Source of the DNA: RDXT01 sp033765305
GTDB lineage: Bacteria > Bacteroidota > Bacteroidia > J057
Assembly: GCA_033765305.1 (NCBI GenBank)
Contig: JANRID010000067.1
Location: forward strand, 62,001 to 126,000
Length of the DNA stretch: 64,000 nucleotides
Reading direction: 5' to 3'
Below are positions 19,021 through 27,188 of the stretch, piece by piece; position 1 is the stretch's first letter, and the number at the start of each line of letters is the position of its first letter. Below the pieces are notes generated by a model. It had not been told where the DNA came from, made no database searches, and saw only the letters and a list, made by a program, of their open reading frames with translations. Made by a program: the position numbers and the translations under genes.

Positions 19021-19105
19021 AGGAATACAGAAACAGTTAGGTGATAGAGTAGATAGCCTGTGTGCTCCGGGCACCGCGCACGGACAGCATTCGGAGTTAG
19101 CAAGG

Positions 19106-19135
19106 GTAAGTTAGCGAAAAAATATGTATATACAA
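19106..19135 (-). promoter_or_regulatory. Probable promoter of the susC operon
   Basis: On the minus strand a TTG (19133-19135) is followed after exactly 19 bases by TAACTTAC (19106-19113), a 6-of-8 match to TAnnTTTG. The spacing is right for the Bacteroidota housekeeping sigma factor. The palindrome at 19125-19134 overlaps its -33 element. Confidence 0.45.
19125..19134. promoter_or_regulatory. Candidate GntR operator TGTATATACA (site 1)
   Basis: Perfect 10-base palindrome. Its core GTATATAC fits the GT-N-TA-N-AC pattern known for the HutC branch of the GntR family. It lies over the probable susC promoter and upstream of the divergent sensor-domain gene. The same 10 bases recur at 20139-20148, in front of the HutC-type gene itself. 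Confidence 0.5.
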
Positions 19136-19244
19136 GTTTGAGCCTAAAAAAATGCGGAAAGACCTGCCTGCCGCAAATCCGGAATGCCGCACCGCTGCGC
19201 CATGCGGCATTGCATTTTTTTTTGATATATTCAGGCTGCGGAAA

Positions 19245-20072
19245 ATGACCCGCCCCCTTATGCCCGAGCTTCAGCCGGTCCTTCAGGTTTCCGGACAGGA
19301 GGATGTGCAGCGGATATTCCTGCTGTTCGATGAGTTCAATATGTACAAGGAGGTGCTGTACCGCTCGATCCAGCAGCACCTCGGCGGCGGTCAGATCGCA
19401 GACCTGTATTTCCATCATTTCCAGCCCCAGGTCTTCGAGCAGCTGCTGCGCTCCGCCAATGGCCGCTACAGCCGCTATGTGGTGATGCCGGTGCTCTACG
19501 ACGGGCTCGAACGGGCCCTTTCCCGCCTGCCTGCGCGCAAGGTGCTCATCCTGGACCAGGGCTGGGCATCGGTCGGGCAGCAGTATCCCTCTGTATGCCA
19601 GGATTTTGAGTCCGATATGTACGAGGCGCTCCGGTCGGTTTCCGGCCGGCTGGCCCGCTACCGCCGGCTGGTGCTCGTGTACGATCATCCGCAGCCTGCG
19701 CCGGTGGAGACCATCAACCAGGACCTCAAGGCCGGATTCATGCGCTTTGTCTGCGAGCATAAAATCGCCTGGGCGCTCACCGGCGACCTGCAGCGCTCCG
19801 GCATCGGGGCAGGCGACGCCTGCGTGGTGTTCAACGACACCGATCTCGTCACGCTCGTCAAGGACTGCCGCCGCCTGGGCTTGGAGCCCGGCCGCGATGT
19901 GGGCATCCTCTCCCGCAACGATACCCCGCTGAAGGAAATCATCGGCAACGGCATTACCGCCATGTCCACCGATTTCGGCGCGATGGGCCGAAGCGTGGCC
20001 GAACTGCTGCACTCCGGGCTGCGGGAGCACCGCAAAAACCCCTCCTCGGTCATCCTCCGGCATTCGCTCTGA
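19245..20072 (+). CDS. LacI/PBP-type sensor-domain protein without a DNA-binding domain
   Basis: 275 residues. The body matches the C-terminal ligand-binding half of Bacteroidota GntR regulators that carry a LacI-type periplasmic-binding fold: RIFLLFDEFNMYKEVLYRSI near residue 23, then DLYFHHFQPQVFEQLL, ARKVLILDQGW, FVCEHKIAWALTGD, VGILSRNDTPLKEI and ITAMSTDFGAMGRSVAELL. Such proteins normally begin with a winged helix of about 70 residues. Here neither the 21 residues before the domain nor the roughly 200 bases upstream in any plus-strand frame encode one. It presumably senses a sugar in the cytoplasm, perhaps acting through the neighbouring GntR protein; that is inference. An earlier in-frame ATG exists at 19152 but adds no recognisable domain. 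Confidence 0.75.
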   Translation: MTRPLMPELQPVLQVSGQEDVQRIFLLFDEFNMYKEVLYRSIQQHLGGGQIADLYFHHFQPQVFEQLLRSANGRYSRYVVMPVLYDGLERALSRLPARKVLILDQGWASVGQQYPSVCQDFESDMYEALRSVSGRLARYRRLVLVYDHPQPAPVETINQDLKAGFMRFVCEHKIAWALTGDLQRSGIGAGDACVVFNDTDLVTLVKDCRRLGLEPGRDVGILSRNDTPLKEIIGNGITAMSTDFGAMGRSVAELLHSGLREHRKNPSSVILRHSL

Positions 20073-20081
20073 TGCCTGCGC

Positions 20082-20112
20082 TTGCAACTGGATTTCAGGA
20101 TGGATATATTCG
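20082..20112 (+). promoter_or_regulatory. Promoter of the GntR/HutC gene
   Basis: TTG (20082-20084), 20 bases, then TATATTCG (20105-20112, 7 of 8 to TAnnTTTG). Expected transcription start is near 20119. The second TGTATATACA palindrome would then lie inside the leader, where a bound repressor could block elongation. Confidence 0.5.
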
Positions 20113-20138
20113 GCAAATATTCAGCCTCACGCGCAAGC

Positions 20139-20148
20139 TGTATATACA
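20139..20148. promoter_or_regulatory. Candidate GntR operator TGTATATACA (site 2)
   Basis: Second copy of the palindrome at 19125-19134. It lies 10 bases before the ATG of the GntR/HutC gene, consistent with autoregulation. Confidence 0.5.
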
Positions 20149-20157
20149 TCCTTCCGC

Positions 20158-20862
20158 ATGTCTTCGCACCGCTATCAGCAGCTGTATAGTCAACTCAAGC
20201 ACGATATCCAGCGGGGGCTGTATAAGGGCGGCGATCTGCTTCCATCCGAAAACGAACTCAGCCAGCTGCATCAGATCACGCGTGTCACGGTCCGGCAGGC
20301 CCTGACCGAGCTGGTCAAGGACGGTTTTATTACCCGGATCAAGGGCAAAGGCAGCATCGTCAACCAGCACCGGAAAGCACCGGGCCTGCTGGTCTTCGAG
20401 CCCCGGCCCGGCCATCCCTCCGGCCTCAGCCCGCGCCAGCATGCCATCTTCCTCAAGCGCCCGGCCTCCGGCCCCTGGCCTGATCCCTTCGAGTTTGCCC
20501 TCGCGGAGTCCGAGCTGGAAGCCGGATGCGTCTGGGTAGAGGCCATCCGCTTTGCCGGCGACGAGCCGGTGGCCATCGAGCAGATGTTCATGCCCCATGC
20601 AGGCCTGCCGGAGCAGCTCAAGCAGCTGCCCGACCCCGGCCAGCTCTTCAATTTCCTCAGCCTCCACGCCTCGCTCGAAATCGAATCCATGGAGCAGCTT
20701 GCCTGCACCAGCCGCGCCGACGAAACCCAGGCCTTCCTGCTCAACATGGAAGCCGGCGCGCCGCTGCTGCATCTTCGCCGCCGCTTCGCGACCAGCCGGC
20801 CAGGCTGGCACCTTTACAGCCTGCTCTGGGTGCATACCGCACACGTAGCGCTCAGGCTTTGA
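20158..20862 (+). CDS. GntR family transcriptional regulator, HutC/UTRA type
   Basis: 234 residues. An N-terminal winged helix (about 5-72) has the classic GntR pattern LPSENELSQLHQITRVTVRQALTELVKDGFITRIKGKGSIV. The C-terminal part (about 75-234) is a UTRA effector domain, with VWVEAIRFAGDEPVAIEQMFMP and ADETQAFLLNMEAGAPLLHLRRRF. UTRA regulators respond to small metabolites, often sugar phosphates or amino acid derivatives. It has its own promoter and a palindrome of the HutC type in its leader. The same palindrome lies over the susC promoter, so it likely controls the mannoside locus and itself. Confidence 0.92.
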   Translation: MSSHRYQQLYSQLKHDIQRGLYKGGDLLPSENELSQLHQITRVTVRQALTELVKDGFITRIKGKGSIVNQHRKAPGLLVFEPRPGHPSGLSPRQHAIFLKRPASGPWPDPFEFALAESELEAGCVWVEAIRFAGDEPVAIEQMFMPHAGLPEQLKQLPDPGQLFNFLSLHASLEIESMEQLACTSRADETQAFLLNMEAGAPLLHLRRRFATSRPGWHLYSLLWVHTAHVALRL

Positions 20863-20889
20863 ATTTCCGCAGATCTGCGCCGGATTCCC

Positions 20890-20897
20890 TATCTTGC
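20890..20897 (+). promoter_or_regulatory. Probable -7 element (TATCTTGC) of the M14 peptidase gene
   Basis: TAnnTTTG-like element 15 bases before the first ATG of the next gene. No TTG is at the standard distance, so this is only half a promoter match. Confidence 0.35.
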
Positions 20898-20912
20898 CGC
20901 CTCCGTTTTCCA

Positions 20913-23462
20913 ATGCTGCCCGATATGCACCGTCTGCTGTGGATGCTCGTATGCTCCGCCCTGAGCCTGCCGCTCGCCGCCCAGCCCAGCCTGGCCTACT
21001 ACCTGCCCGGCCATGCGGCATTCGACCCGGCTGTTCCTGCGCCCGACCGCCTGCTGGGCTATCAGGTGGGCGAATGGCACGTAAGCCATGACCAGCTGGT
21101 GCGCTGCATGGAGCGCATGGATGCCGCCTCGCCCCGCGTCCGCCTCGATACCATCGGCTACACCTACGAGCGGCGACCGCTGATCCACCTGATTATCACC
21201 TCGCCTGCCAATCAGGCCCGGATCGAGGAGCTGCGCACGGCGCATCTGCGCCTCAGCGATCCGTCGAAGTCCGCCGGCATGGACCTGAGCCGCATGCCTG
21301 CCGTCGTCAACCTCGGCTTCAGCGTGCACGGCAACGAGGCCAGCGGCAGCAATGCCGCCCTGCTGCTCGTCTATGCCCTTGCGGCAGCCCGCGATGCGGA
21401 AACCCTGCGGATGCTCGACGAGCTGATCATCCTCGTCGATCCGGCGCTCAATCCGGACGGCCTGCAGCGCTTCTCTGCCTGGGTCAACATGCACAAGGGC
21501 CTTTCCGCGCACGACACCGACCCCCAGGGCCGGGAGCATCAGGAAGCCTGGCCCCGCGGACGCACCAACCACTACTGGTTCGACCTCAACCGGGACTGGC
21601 TGCCCGCCCAGCTGCCGGAATCCCAGGCGCGGCTGGCCCGGTTTCATGAGTGGAAGCCCAATTTCCTCACCGATCACCATGAGATGGGCTCCAATGCGAC
21701 CTTCTTCTTCCAGCCCGGCGTGCCTTCCCGCAACCACCCGCTGATCCCGGCTGCGGTCGGGGAGCTGACGCGGACGATGGCGGGGTACTACGCCCGCGCG
21801 CTGGACCAGATCGGATCGCTGTACTACTCGCAGGAGGATTTCGACGATTTTTACTTCGGCAAAGGCTCCACCTATCCCGATCTCAACGGCGGGGTAGGGG
21901 TGCTCTTCGAGCAGGCATCGAGCCGGGGGCATGCGCAGCAGACCCCGAACGGCCTGCTGGAGTTTCCTTTCGCCATCCGCAACCACCTGACTGCTGCGCG
22001 GGCGGTGCTTCAGGGCTGCGTGGAGCACCGCGTGGCGCTGCTCGAGCACCAGCGCATGTTTTATCAGCAGGCGGTCCGGGAGGGGGAGGCGGATGCCCGG
22101 AAGGCATTCGCGGTTGCGCTGGGGCGCGACCGGGGCCGTGCCGCAGCCTTCATCGAGCTGCTGAAGCGGCACGGGATCGAAGCCAGCCTGCTGGCCCGCA
22201 CGGTCGAAGCGGATGGCATCCGCTTTCCAGCGGACAGCAGCCTGCTCATTCCGCTGGCGCAGCCGCAGTACCGGCTCGTGCGCGCGATGCTGGAGACACA
22301 GACCTCGTTCACCGACAGCCTGTTCTACGATATTTCCTCCTGGACCCTGCCGCTGGCCTTTCACCTGCCGTACGCCCCGCTTGAAAAACGCTACACTCCG
22401 GCCCTGGCAGGCGCCGGCATCCGGGATCTGGCGCTGCCGGGCCCGGCCGGGTCCGCACAGGCCTCGTACGCCTACGCGCTGGCCTGGGACCAGTACCTCG
22501 CGCCCCGGACGCTGAACCGCCTCCTCGGCGCCGGCCTGCTGGTGCGGGCGGCCACCCGGCCTTTTGCCGCTGAAGGCGGACGCATCATGGAGGCTGGCAC
22601 CGTCATTATTCCGGTGGCAGGCCAGCCGCTGGCCCCGGCGCAGCTGCATCAGCTGATGCTCGATGCAGCCCGGGCCGACGGGGCCGAAGTGATTCCGCTC
22701 AGCAGCGGATACACCGGACAGGTGCAGCTGGGCAGCAGCTATTTCCGCCCCGTGGTGCAGCCGCGCGCAGCCCTGCTGGTGGACGGAGACGCAGCCGGCT
22801 ACGAGACGGGCGAGGTCTGGCATCTGCTCGACCAGCGCTACCGCATGCCGCTGACCCTGCTCCCCGTGAGTGCCTTCGGGCAGGGCAATCTGAGCCGGTT
22901 CAATGTGATCATCATGGCCGACGGATCCTACGGCAGCCTGGATGCAGGCCGGATGCAGGAGTTTCTTCGCAACGGCGGCACCCTGATCGCCATGCAGGGC
23001 GCACTCCGCTGGCTTTCGGACCACGGGATCGGCGGGATTAAAGTCAAACCCGGCAGCCGCGATGCCGAAGGCGGGGCCTACAGCTTCCGGGACCGCGAAT
23101 ACATGCGCGGCGCCCAGGAGGTGGGCGGCGTGATCTGCCGCCTGGAAGCCGACCTGACCCACCCGCTCTGCTTCGGCCTGGGCCAGGCGGAGATTCCCGT
23201 CTTCCGGAGCAGCCCCCTGGTGCTCAATCCCTCCGGGCAGCCTTGGGCGACTCCGCTGCGCTATCCCGCTGCGCCGGTGCTCAGCGGCTACCTCTCCCGG
23301 CAGCACCAGGAGGCCGTTTCGCTCTCGGCAGGCGCCGTGGTGGCGCGGGCGGGCAGCGGAAGGGTGATTGCCATTGCCGACAATCCCAATTTCCGCGCCT
23401 TCTGGTACGGCACCAACCGGATTTTCGCCAACGCCCTCTTTTTTTCCGCCCTGATGGACTGA
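20913..23462 (+). CDS. M14 family zinc carboxypeptidase, secreted
   Basis: 849 residues with a signal peptide (HRLLWMLVCSALSLPLAAQ). The zinc-binding H-x-x-E is in SVHGNEASG (His139, Glu142), and the third ligand is in TDHHEMG (His255 or 256). DPALNPDGLQRF and NRDWL are further M14 landmarks. The long region after about residue 370 carries a second alpha/beta-like domain with YRLVRAMLE and VIIMADGSYGSLDAGRMQEFLRNGG, which resembles the glutamine-amidotransferase-like module found in large Bacteroidota M14 proteins. It probably digests peptides outside the cytoplasm. An ATG at 20925 would give a shorter signal peptide and is equally likely. Confidence 0.9.
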   Translation: MLPDMHRLLWMLVCSALSLPLAAQPSLAYYLPGHAAFDPAVPAPDRLLGYQVGEWHVSHDQLVRCMERMDAASPRVRLDTIGYTYERRPLIHLIITSPANQARIEELRTAHLRLSDPSKSAGMDLSRMPAVVNLGFSVHGNEASGSNAALLLVYALAAARDAETLRMLDELIILVDPALNPDGLQRFSAWVNMHKGLSAHDTDPQGREHQEAWPRGRTNHYWFDLNRDWLPAQLPESQARLARFHEWKPNFLTDHHEMGSNATFFFQPGVPSRNHPLIPAAVGELTRTMAGYYARALDQIGSLYYSQEDFDDFYFGKGSTYPDLNGGVGVLFEQASSRGHAQQTPNGLLEFPFAIRNHLTAARAVLQGCVEHRVALLEHQRMFYQQAVREGEADARKAFAVALGRDRGRAAAFIELLKRHGIEASLLARTVEADGIRFPADSSLLIPLAQPQYRLVRAMLETQTSFTDSLFYDISSWTLPLAFHLPYAPLEKRYTPALAGAGIRDLALPGPAGSAQASYAYALAWDQYLAPRTLNRLLGAGLLVRAATRPFAAEGGRIMEAGTVIIPVAGQPLAPAQLHQLMLDAARADGAEVIPLSSGYTGQVQLGSSYFRPVVQPRAALLVDGDAAGYETGEVWHLLDQRYRMPLTLLPVSAFGQGNLSRFNVIIMADGSYGSLDAGRMQEFLRNGGTLIAMQGALRWLSDHGIGGIKVKPGSRDAEGGAYSFRDREYMRGAQEVGGVICRLEADLTHPLCFGLGQAEIPVFRSSPLVLNPSGQPWATPLRYPAAPVLSGYLSRQHQEAVSLSAGAVVARAGSGRVIAIADNPNFRAFWYGTNRIFANALFFSALMD

Positions 23463-23476
23463 AGGGCCTGATGCGC

Positions 23477-23506
23477 TTGCAATTCCCCGGAGGCTTCCTA
23501 GTTTCG
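23477..23506 (+). promoter_or_regulatory. Promoter of galK
   Basis: TTG (23477-23479), 19 bases, TAGTTTCG (23499-23506, 7 of 8 to TAnnTTTG). The start of transcription would be near 23513, which rules against a GTG start at 23506 and favours the GTG at 23527. Confidence 0.55.
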
Positions 23507-23526
23507 TGCTGCCTTATTCTGCTGCT

Positions 23527-24690
23527 GTGGAGGAATACGTATACCAGTCGTTTATCCGGAGATTCGGCACGGCGCCGGTGCTGGCCGTGTCTCCGGGCCG
23601 GATCAACCTGATCGGGGAGCATACCGATTATAATGAAGGCTTTGTGCTGCCGGGGGCGGTGGATTTCCGCATCGCGCTGGCTGCGGCCCCTGCCGCAGGC
23701 AGCCATGGCACGCTCATCGCGCTGGACCTGGACGAATCATGCGCCTATGATCCGCAGGCGCTGGCCCCGGTGCAGCAGGCCTGGGCCAATTACCCCCTCG
23801 GCGTGCTGGCCCAGCTTGCAGCGCGCGGCATCCGGCTGCCGGCAATCGATCTGATGTTCAGCGGCAACATCCCCGTCGGCGGCGGCATGTCGTCCTCGGC
23901 GGCGCTGGAGGCTGCGGTCCTGGTGGCTGCAAGCGAGCTTTTCGGGCTGACCCTCAGCCGGATGGAGATGGCAAAGGCAGGCCAGATGGCCGAACATACG
24001 TATGCCGGGGTCCGCTGCGGCATCATGGACCAGTTTGCCGTGCTGCATGGACAGGATGGCCATGTGCTGCGGCTCGACTGCCGCTCGCTGGAATACCAGG
24101 CCGTGCCGTTTCATGCGCCCGGCATGGAGCTGCTGCTGTTCGACTCCAAGGTCAAGCATGCGCTGGCCGGCACGGAGTACAACACCCGCCGCGCGGAATG
24201 CGAGGCCGGGGTGGAGGTGCTGCGGCAGCAGTTTCCGGAGGTCCGGAGCCTGCGCGATGCGTCTCCGGAAATGCTGGAAGCCTGCCGCAGCCGCCTTTCC
24301 GGCACGGTGTACCGCCGGTGCAGCTTTGTGGTTGCGGAGAATGCGCGGGTGCTGGCAGCCTGCGATGCGCTCGAACGGCACCAGACTGCGGAACTCGGCC
24401 GCCTGATGAATGCCTCCCACGACGGGCTCCAGCACAGCTACGAGGTCAGCTGCCCGGAGCTCGATCTGCTGGCGCACGAGGCCCGCCGCCAGCCCGGCGT
24501 AGCCGGCGGGCGGATGATGGGCGGCGGCTTCGGCGGCTGCACGATCAACCTGGTCGAACAGGCGGCTGCGGAAGCAGTGACCGATGCCGTAAGCCGGGCG
24601 TTCGGCGCGCAGTTTGGCTACACGCCGGGCGTGTACCGCACCCAGATCCGGGCAGGCGCCCGGATTGTCCGTCCCCGAATTCCAGACTGA
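23527..24690 (+). CDS. galK: Galactokinase
   Basis: GHMP kinase that phosphorylates galactose to galactose-1-phosphate with ATP, the entry to the Leloir pathway. All three motifs are present: SPGRINLIGEHTDYNEGF (about residue 21), the ATP loop VGGGMSSSAALEAA (about 117), and MMGGGFGGCTINLV (about 326). From the GTG at 23527 the protein has 387 residues, normal for the family. I choose this start because the frame's other GTG at 23506 overlaps the -7 promoter element. No other galactose gene is adjacent, and the SDR gene follows on the same strand after 29 bases. Confidence 0.95.
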   Translation: MEEYVYQSFIRRFGTAPVLAVSPGRINLIGEHTDYNEGFVLPGAVDFRIALAAAPAAGSHGTLIALDLDESCAYDPQALAPVQQAWANYPLGVLAQLAARGIRLPAIDLMFSGNIPVGGGMSSSAALEAAVLVAASELFGLTLSRMEMAKAGQMAEHTYAGVRCGIMDQFAVLHGQDGHVLRLDCRSLEYQAVPFHAPGMELLLFDSKVKHALAGTEYNTRRAECEAGVEVLRQQFPEVRSLRDASPEMLEACRSRLSGTVYRRCSFVVAENARVLAACDALERHQTAELGRLMNASHDGLQHSYEVSCPELDLLAHEARRQPGVAGGRMMGGGFGGCTINLVEQAAAEAVTDAVSRAFGAQFGYTPGVYRTQIRAGARIVRPRIPD

Positions 24691-24719
24691 ATCTCCTCAC
24701 CGGATACGTCCATACCCGT

Positions 24720-25553
24720 ATGAAAGGAAAAACCGTAGTCATCACCGGCGCCACCTCCGGCATCGGACGGGCTACCGCCCTGGGGCTGGCCCGCATGGGC
24801 GCCCGTGTAATTTTCAACAGCCGGGATGCCGGACGGGGCGAGGCAGCCCGTCAAAGCCTGATTCAGGCCTCCGGCAACCCGGATCTGCATGTGTTCCCCT
24901 GCGACCTGGGGTCGCTGGATGCGGTGCGCCAGTTTGCTGCTGCGGTCGCCGGCCAGTTCCCGTCGGTCGATGTGCTGATCAACAACGCCGGCGTCTGGGA
25001 GCCCAGCCGCCGGATGTCCGCAGACGGATTCGAGTACACCCTCGCCGTCAACCATCTGTCGCACTTTCTGCTGACGGGCCTGCTGCTGGAGCCCCTCAAG
25101 GCCGCCGGGCATGCGCGGGTGGTCAACGTCTCCTCCGATATCCATCCCCGGGGAAGCCTCGATTTCAGCGATCTCCAGCTGGCGCAGCGCTACGACGGCA
25201 TCCAGGCGTATGCGAATTCGAAGCTGATGAATATCCTGTTTACGCGCCTGCTGGCTGAAAAATACCGGGATGCCGGCATCGTCAGCAATGCGCTTCATCC
25301 CGGATTCGTCTCCACCGATATTGCCCGGAGCTCCAATTGGTTTATCCGCCTGTTTTTCAAGCTGACCGCCATCAGCACCGAAAAAGGCGCGGAAACGAGC
25401 CTCTATCTCGCCTCCGCGCCCGAAGCGGGCGGGATCAGCGGGGAGTACTTCGCCCGGAAGGCAGTGGCCCGCTCCGCGCGCCGCTCCAGCAATATGGAAG
25501 ATGCCCGGAAGCTTTGGGCGCAGAGCGAAATCTGGTGCGGCTTCCGCTACTGA
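24720..25553 (+). CDS. Short-chain dehydrogenase/reductase (retinol dehydrogenase-like SDR)
   Basis: 277-residue Rossmann-fold oxidoreductase. The cofactor motif TGATSGIG (about 9-16), NNAG (about 88) and the catalytic Y-A-N-S-K (about 163-167) with an upstream Ser in VNVSSDIHP are all present. NRD (33-35) after the second strand suggests NADP preference; this is inference. The substrate is unknown. It is cytoplasmic, follows galK closely and converges with the next gene 3 bases after its stop. Confidence 0.92.
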   Translation: MKGKTVVITGATSGIGRATALGLARMGARVIFNSRDAGRGEAARQSLIQASGNPDLHVFPCDLGSLDAVRQFAAAVAGQFPSVDVLINNAGVWEPSRRMSADGFEYTLAVNHLSHFLLTGLLLEPLKAAGHARVVNVSSDIHPRGSLDFSDLQLAQRYDGIQAYANSKLMNILFTRLLAEKYRDAGIVSNALHPGFVSTDIARSSNWFIRLFFKLTAISTEKGAETSLYLASAPEAGGISGEYFARKAVARSARRSSNMEDARKLWAQSEIWCGFRY

Positions 25554-25556
25554 TGC

Positions 25557-27107
25557 TCAGCGGATTTCCTCGATTTTGAATCGTCCGGCCTCGCTGCGCC
25601 AGGCAATCTTGATCCTGCGTACCTCGCCCGTGCTGCGGTGGGTGATCAGGGCTACCAGGAATTCCCCGCCGTTGAACCAGCGGAGCTCGCCGATGTCGAA
25701 CTGGCTGTACCGCAGATCCTGAATGGTGCATCCGCCTTCCGGGCTGTGGTCCTGCAGGATGGAGAGCGTCTGCATCAGCCCGTAGCTGTCCAGGCGGAGA
25801 GCAGCAATTTTTTCATGCGTATTCTGCTGGGAAGCAGGCTGATACGGGTCGTATGGATAGCTGTTCCGGATCAGCAGGCCCGGTTTTCCGTCCGGATACC
25901 GGAAGCTTTCCCAGTACGGGCCGCTGCCGTAGTTCAGCAGGCGGTCGCTGACGGCCAGATGCTGATGATTGACGAGGATGTACTCGCGTTCGCGCGAAGG
26001 CTCGTTGGCGGGAAACTCGCGCACCGTGAGGGACTGCAGGACCATCTGAGGGTCCTGGCGGTTCTGGTAGCGGTGCTGCGACTGGGAGAAGCGGACCTCG
26101 GCGAGGTTGGCGCTGGCCTCTCCGGGCCGGTAGCGCAGGGCGTCCACATCGGTAAAGGTGGAAATCCAGCCGGATTCGCTCAGCATGTACACCGGATAAA
26201 AGCTGGCCTGCTCGAAGAGGCGGTCGGGCGCTTCGGTGCAGTTGGTGTAGAGCGGGCGGTCGAAATAGACGGTATTGAAGGTTGCAGGCTGCCCGGGGTT
26301 GCCCTGGGGCGAGGAGGTAAGCCGGTAGACAGGCGTCTGGCGGCCGTCGGTCATATCGGCCACCCGCACCAGCATCCGGATCTGATTCATCCGGGGGAGC
26401 TGGATGAAGCCCAGGGCCTGGGGGGAAAACTCGGCGTTGATGAGGTAGCCCCGGTCATGCTCAAGGGGTTCGGAGGAATAGCGGATGCCTTGGGCGATAT
26501 TGCCGACGCCGGATTCGAGGTAGCGGCGCAGCGGCTCGTGCGCCCGCTGGTTGAGCTGCACCGCAGCGCGGCCGTCGGGAAAAAGCGCAAACTGCACCAG
26601 GCCGAAGTGGATCTCCTCCTTCCGGAGCCCGACCGGATCGGGCACCAGCGCCGGGGCGCTGTTTTCCCAGGGAGACGGATACCCGTAGCGGTCGGTCAGC
26701 TCGTCGGGGCGGAGCGGGGCGCTCCGGTCGCCTGCCAGGGTGAATACCCGCTCGGAAATGCCCGAACGGTACTGGAGGTCGCGGCCCGTGACGTACTGGG
26801 GATGCTGCGCGTAGTTGAAGTCGGGCGGATACGCCGAGGGCGGGAGCGCAAAGGAAACCTCGATATGGTCGGACTGGGCGGGGGTTCTGCCGGATTGGAT
26901 CTGGGCGTCCTTCACCTCGATCACGAGGGAGATCGACTCGCCGCTGCAGAAGACCTTGACCCCGGCGGAGACCGGAACCGGATACGCTGTGTTGCCGGAG
27001 GAAGCGGCAAACAGGGACTTCATTTCAAAATCCGGCCGCTGTGCTGATAGGGTCAGACAAAAACCGGCTGAAACGTACAGACTCAATACATGCCGCAGCT
27101 CGTTCAT
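25557..27107 (-). CDS. Secreted protein of unknown function
   Basis: 516 residues. The N-terminus (MNELRHVLSLYVSAGFCLTLSAQ) is a signal peptide. The rest is polar and beta-strand-like with no motif I recognise. Noticeable segments are DHIEVSFALPPSAYPPDFNYAQHPQYV (carbohydrate-binding-like in style but not assignable), LFPDGRAAVQLNQRA, and a C-terminal region with QDLRYSQFDIGELRWFNGGEFLVALITHRSTGEVRRIKIAW. That last part reads like a response-to-calcium or lipoprotein-type beta domain, but I do not assign a family. Codon use matches the neighbours. It is convergent with the SDR gene and lies downstream of rlpA on the same strand. Confidence 0.75.
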   Translation of the reverse strand: MNELRHVLSLYVSAGFCLTLSAQRPDFEMKSLFAASSGNTAYPVPVSAGVKVFCSGESISLVIEVKDAQIQSGRTPAQSDHIEVSFALPPSAYPPDFNYAQHPQYVTGRDLQYRSGISERVFTLAGDRSAPLRPDELTDRYGYPSPWENSAPALVPDPVGLRKEEIHFGLVQFALFPDGRAAVQLNQRAHEPLRRYLESGVGNIAQGIRYSSEPLEHDRGYLINAEFSPQALGFIQLPRMNQIRMLVRVADMTDGRQTPVYRLTSSPQGNPGQPATFNTVYFDRPLYTNCTEAPDRLFEQASFYPVYMLSESGWISTFTDVDALRYRPGEASANLAEVRFSQSQHRYQNRQDPQMVLQSLTVREFPANEPSREREYILVNHQHLAVSDRLLNYGSGPYWESFRYPDGKPGLLIRNSYPYDPYQPASQQNTHEKIAALRLDSYGLMQTLSILQDHSPEGGCTIQDLRYSQFDIGELRWFNGGEFLVALITHRSTGEVRRIKIAWRSEAGRFKIEEIR

Positions 27108-27188
27108 AGGCGCGGAAATCGTCTGGCGGTTAGTGTGTAATGGATATATAACGGCAAATCAATGCGTCAGGTTTCCTGCGGCTCCGGG

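Noticed and set aside
23506..23526. GTG at 23506 as the galK start
   Set aside because: It overlaps the TAGTTTCG promoter element and adds seven residues not typical of galactokinases.
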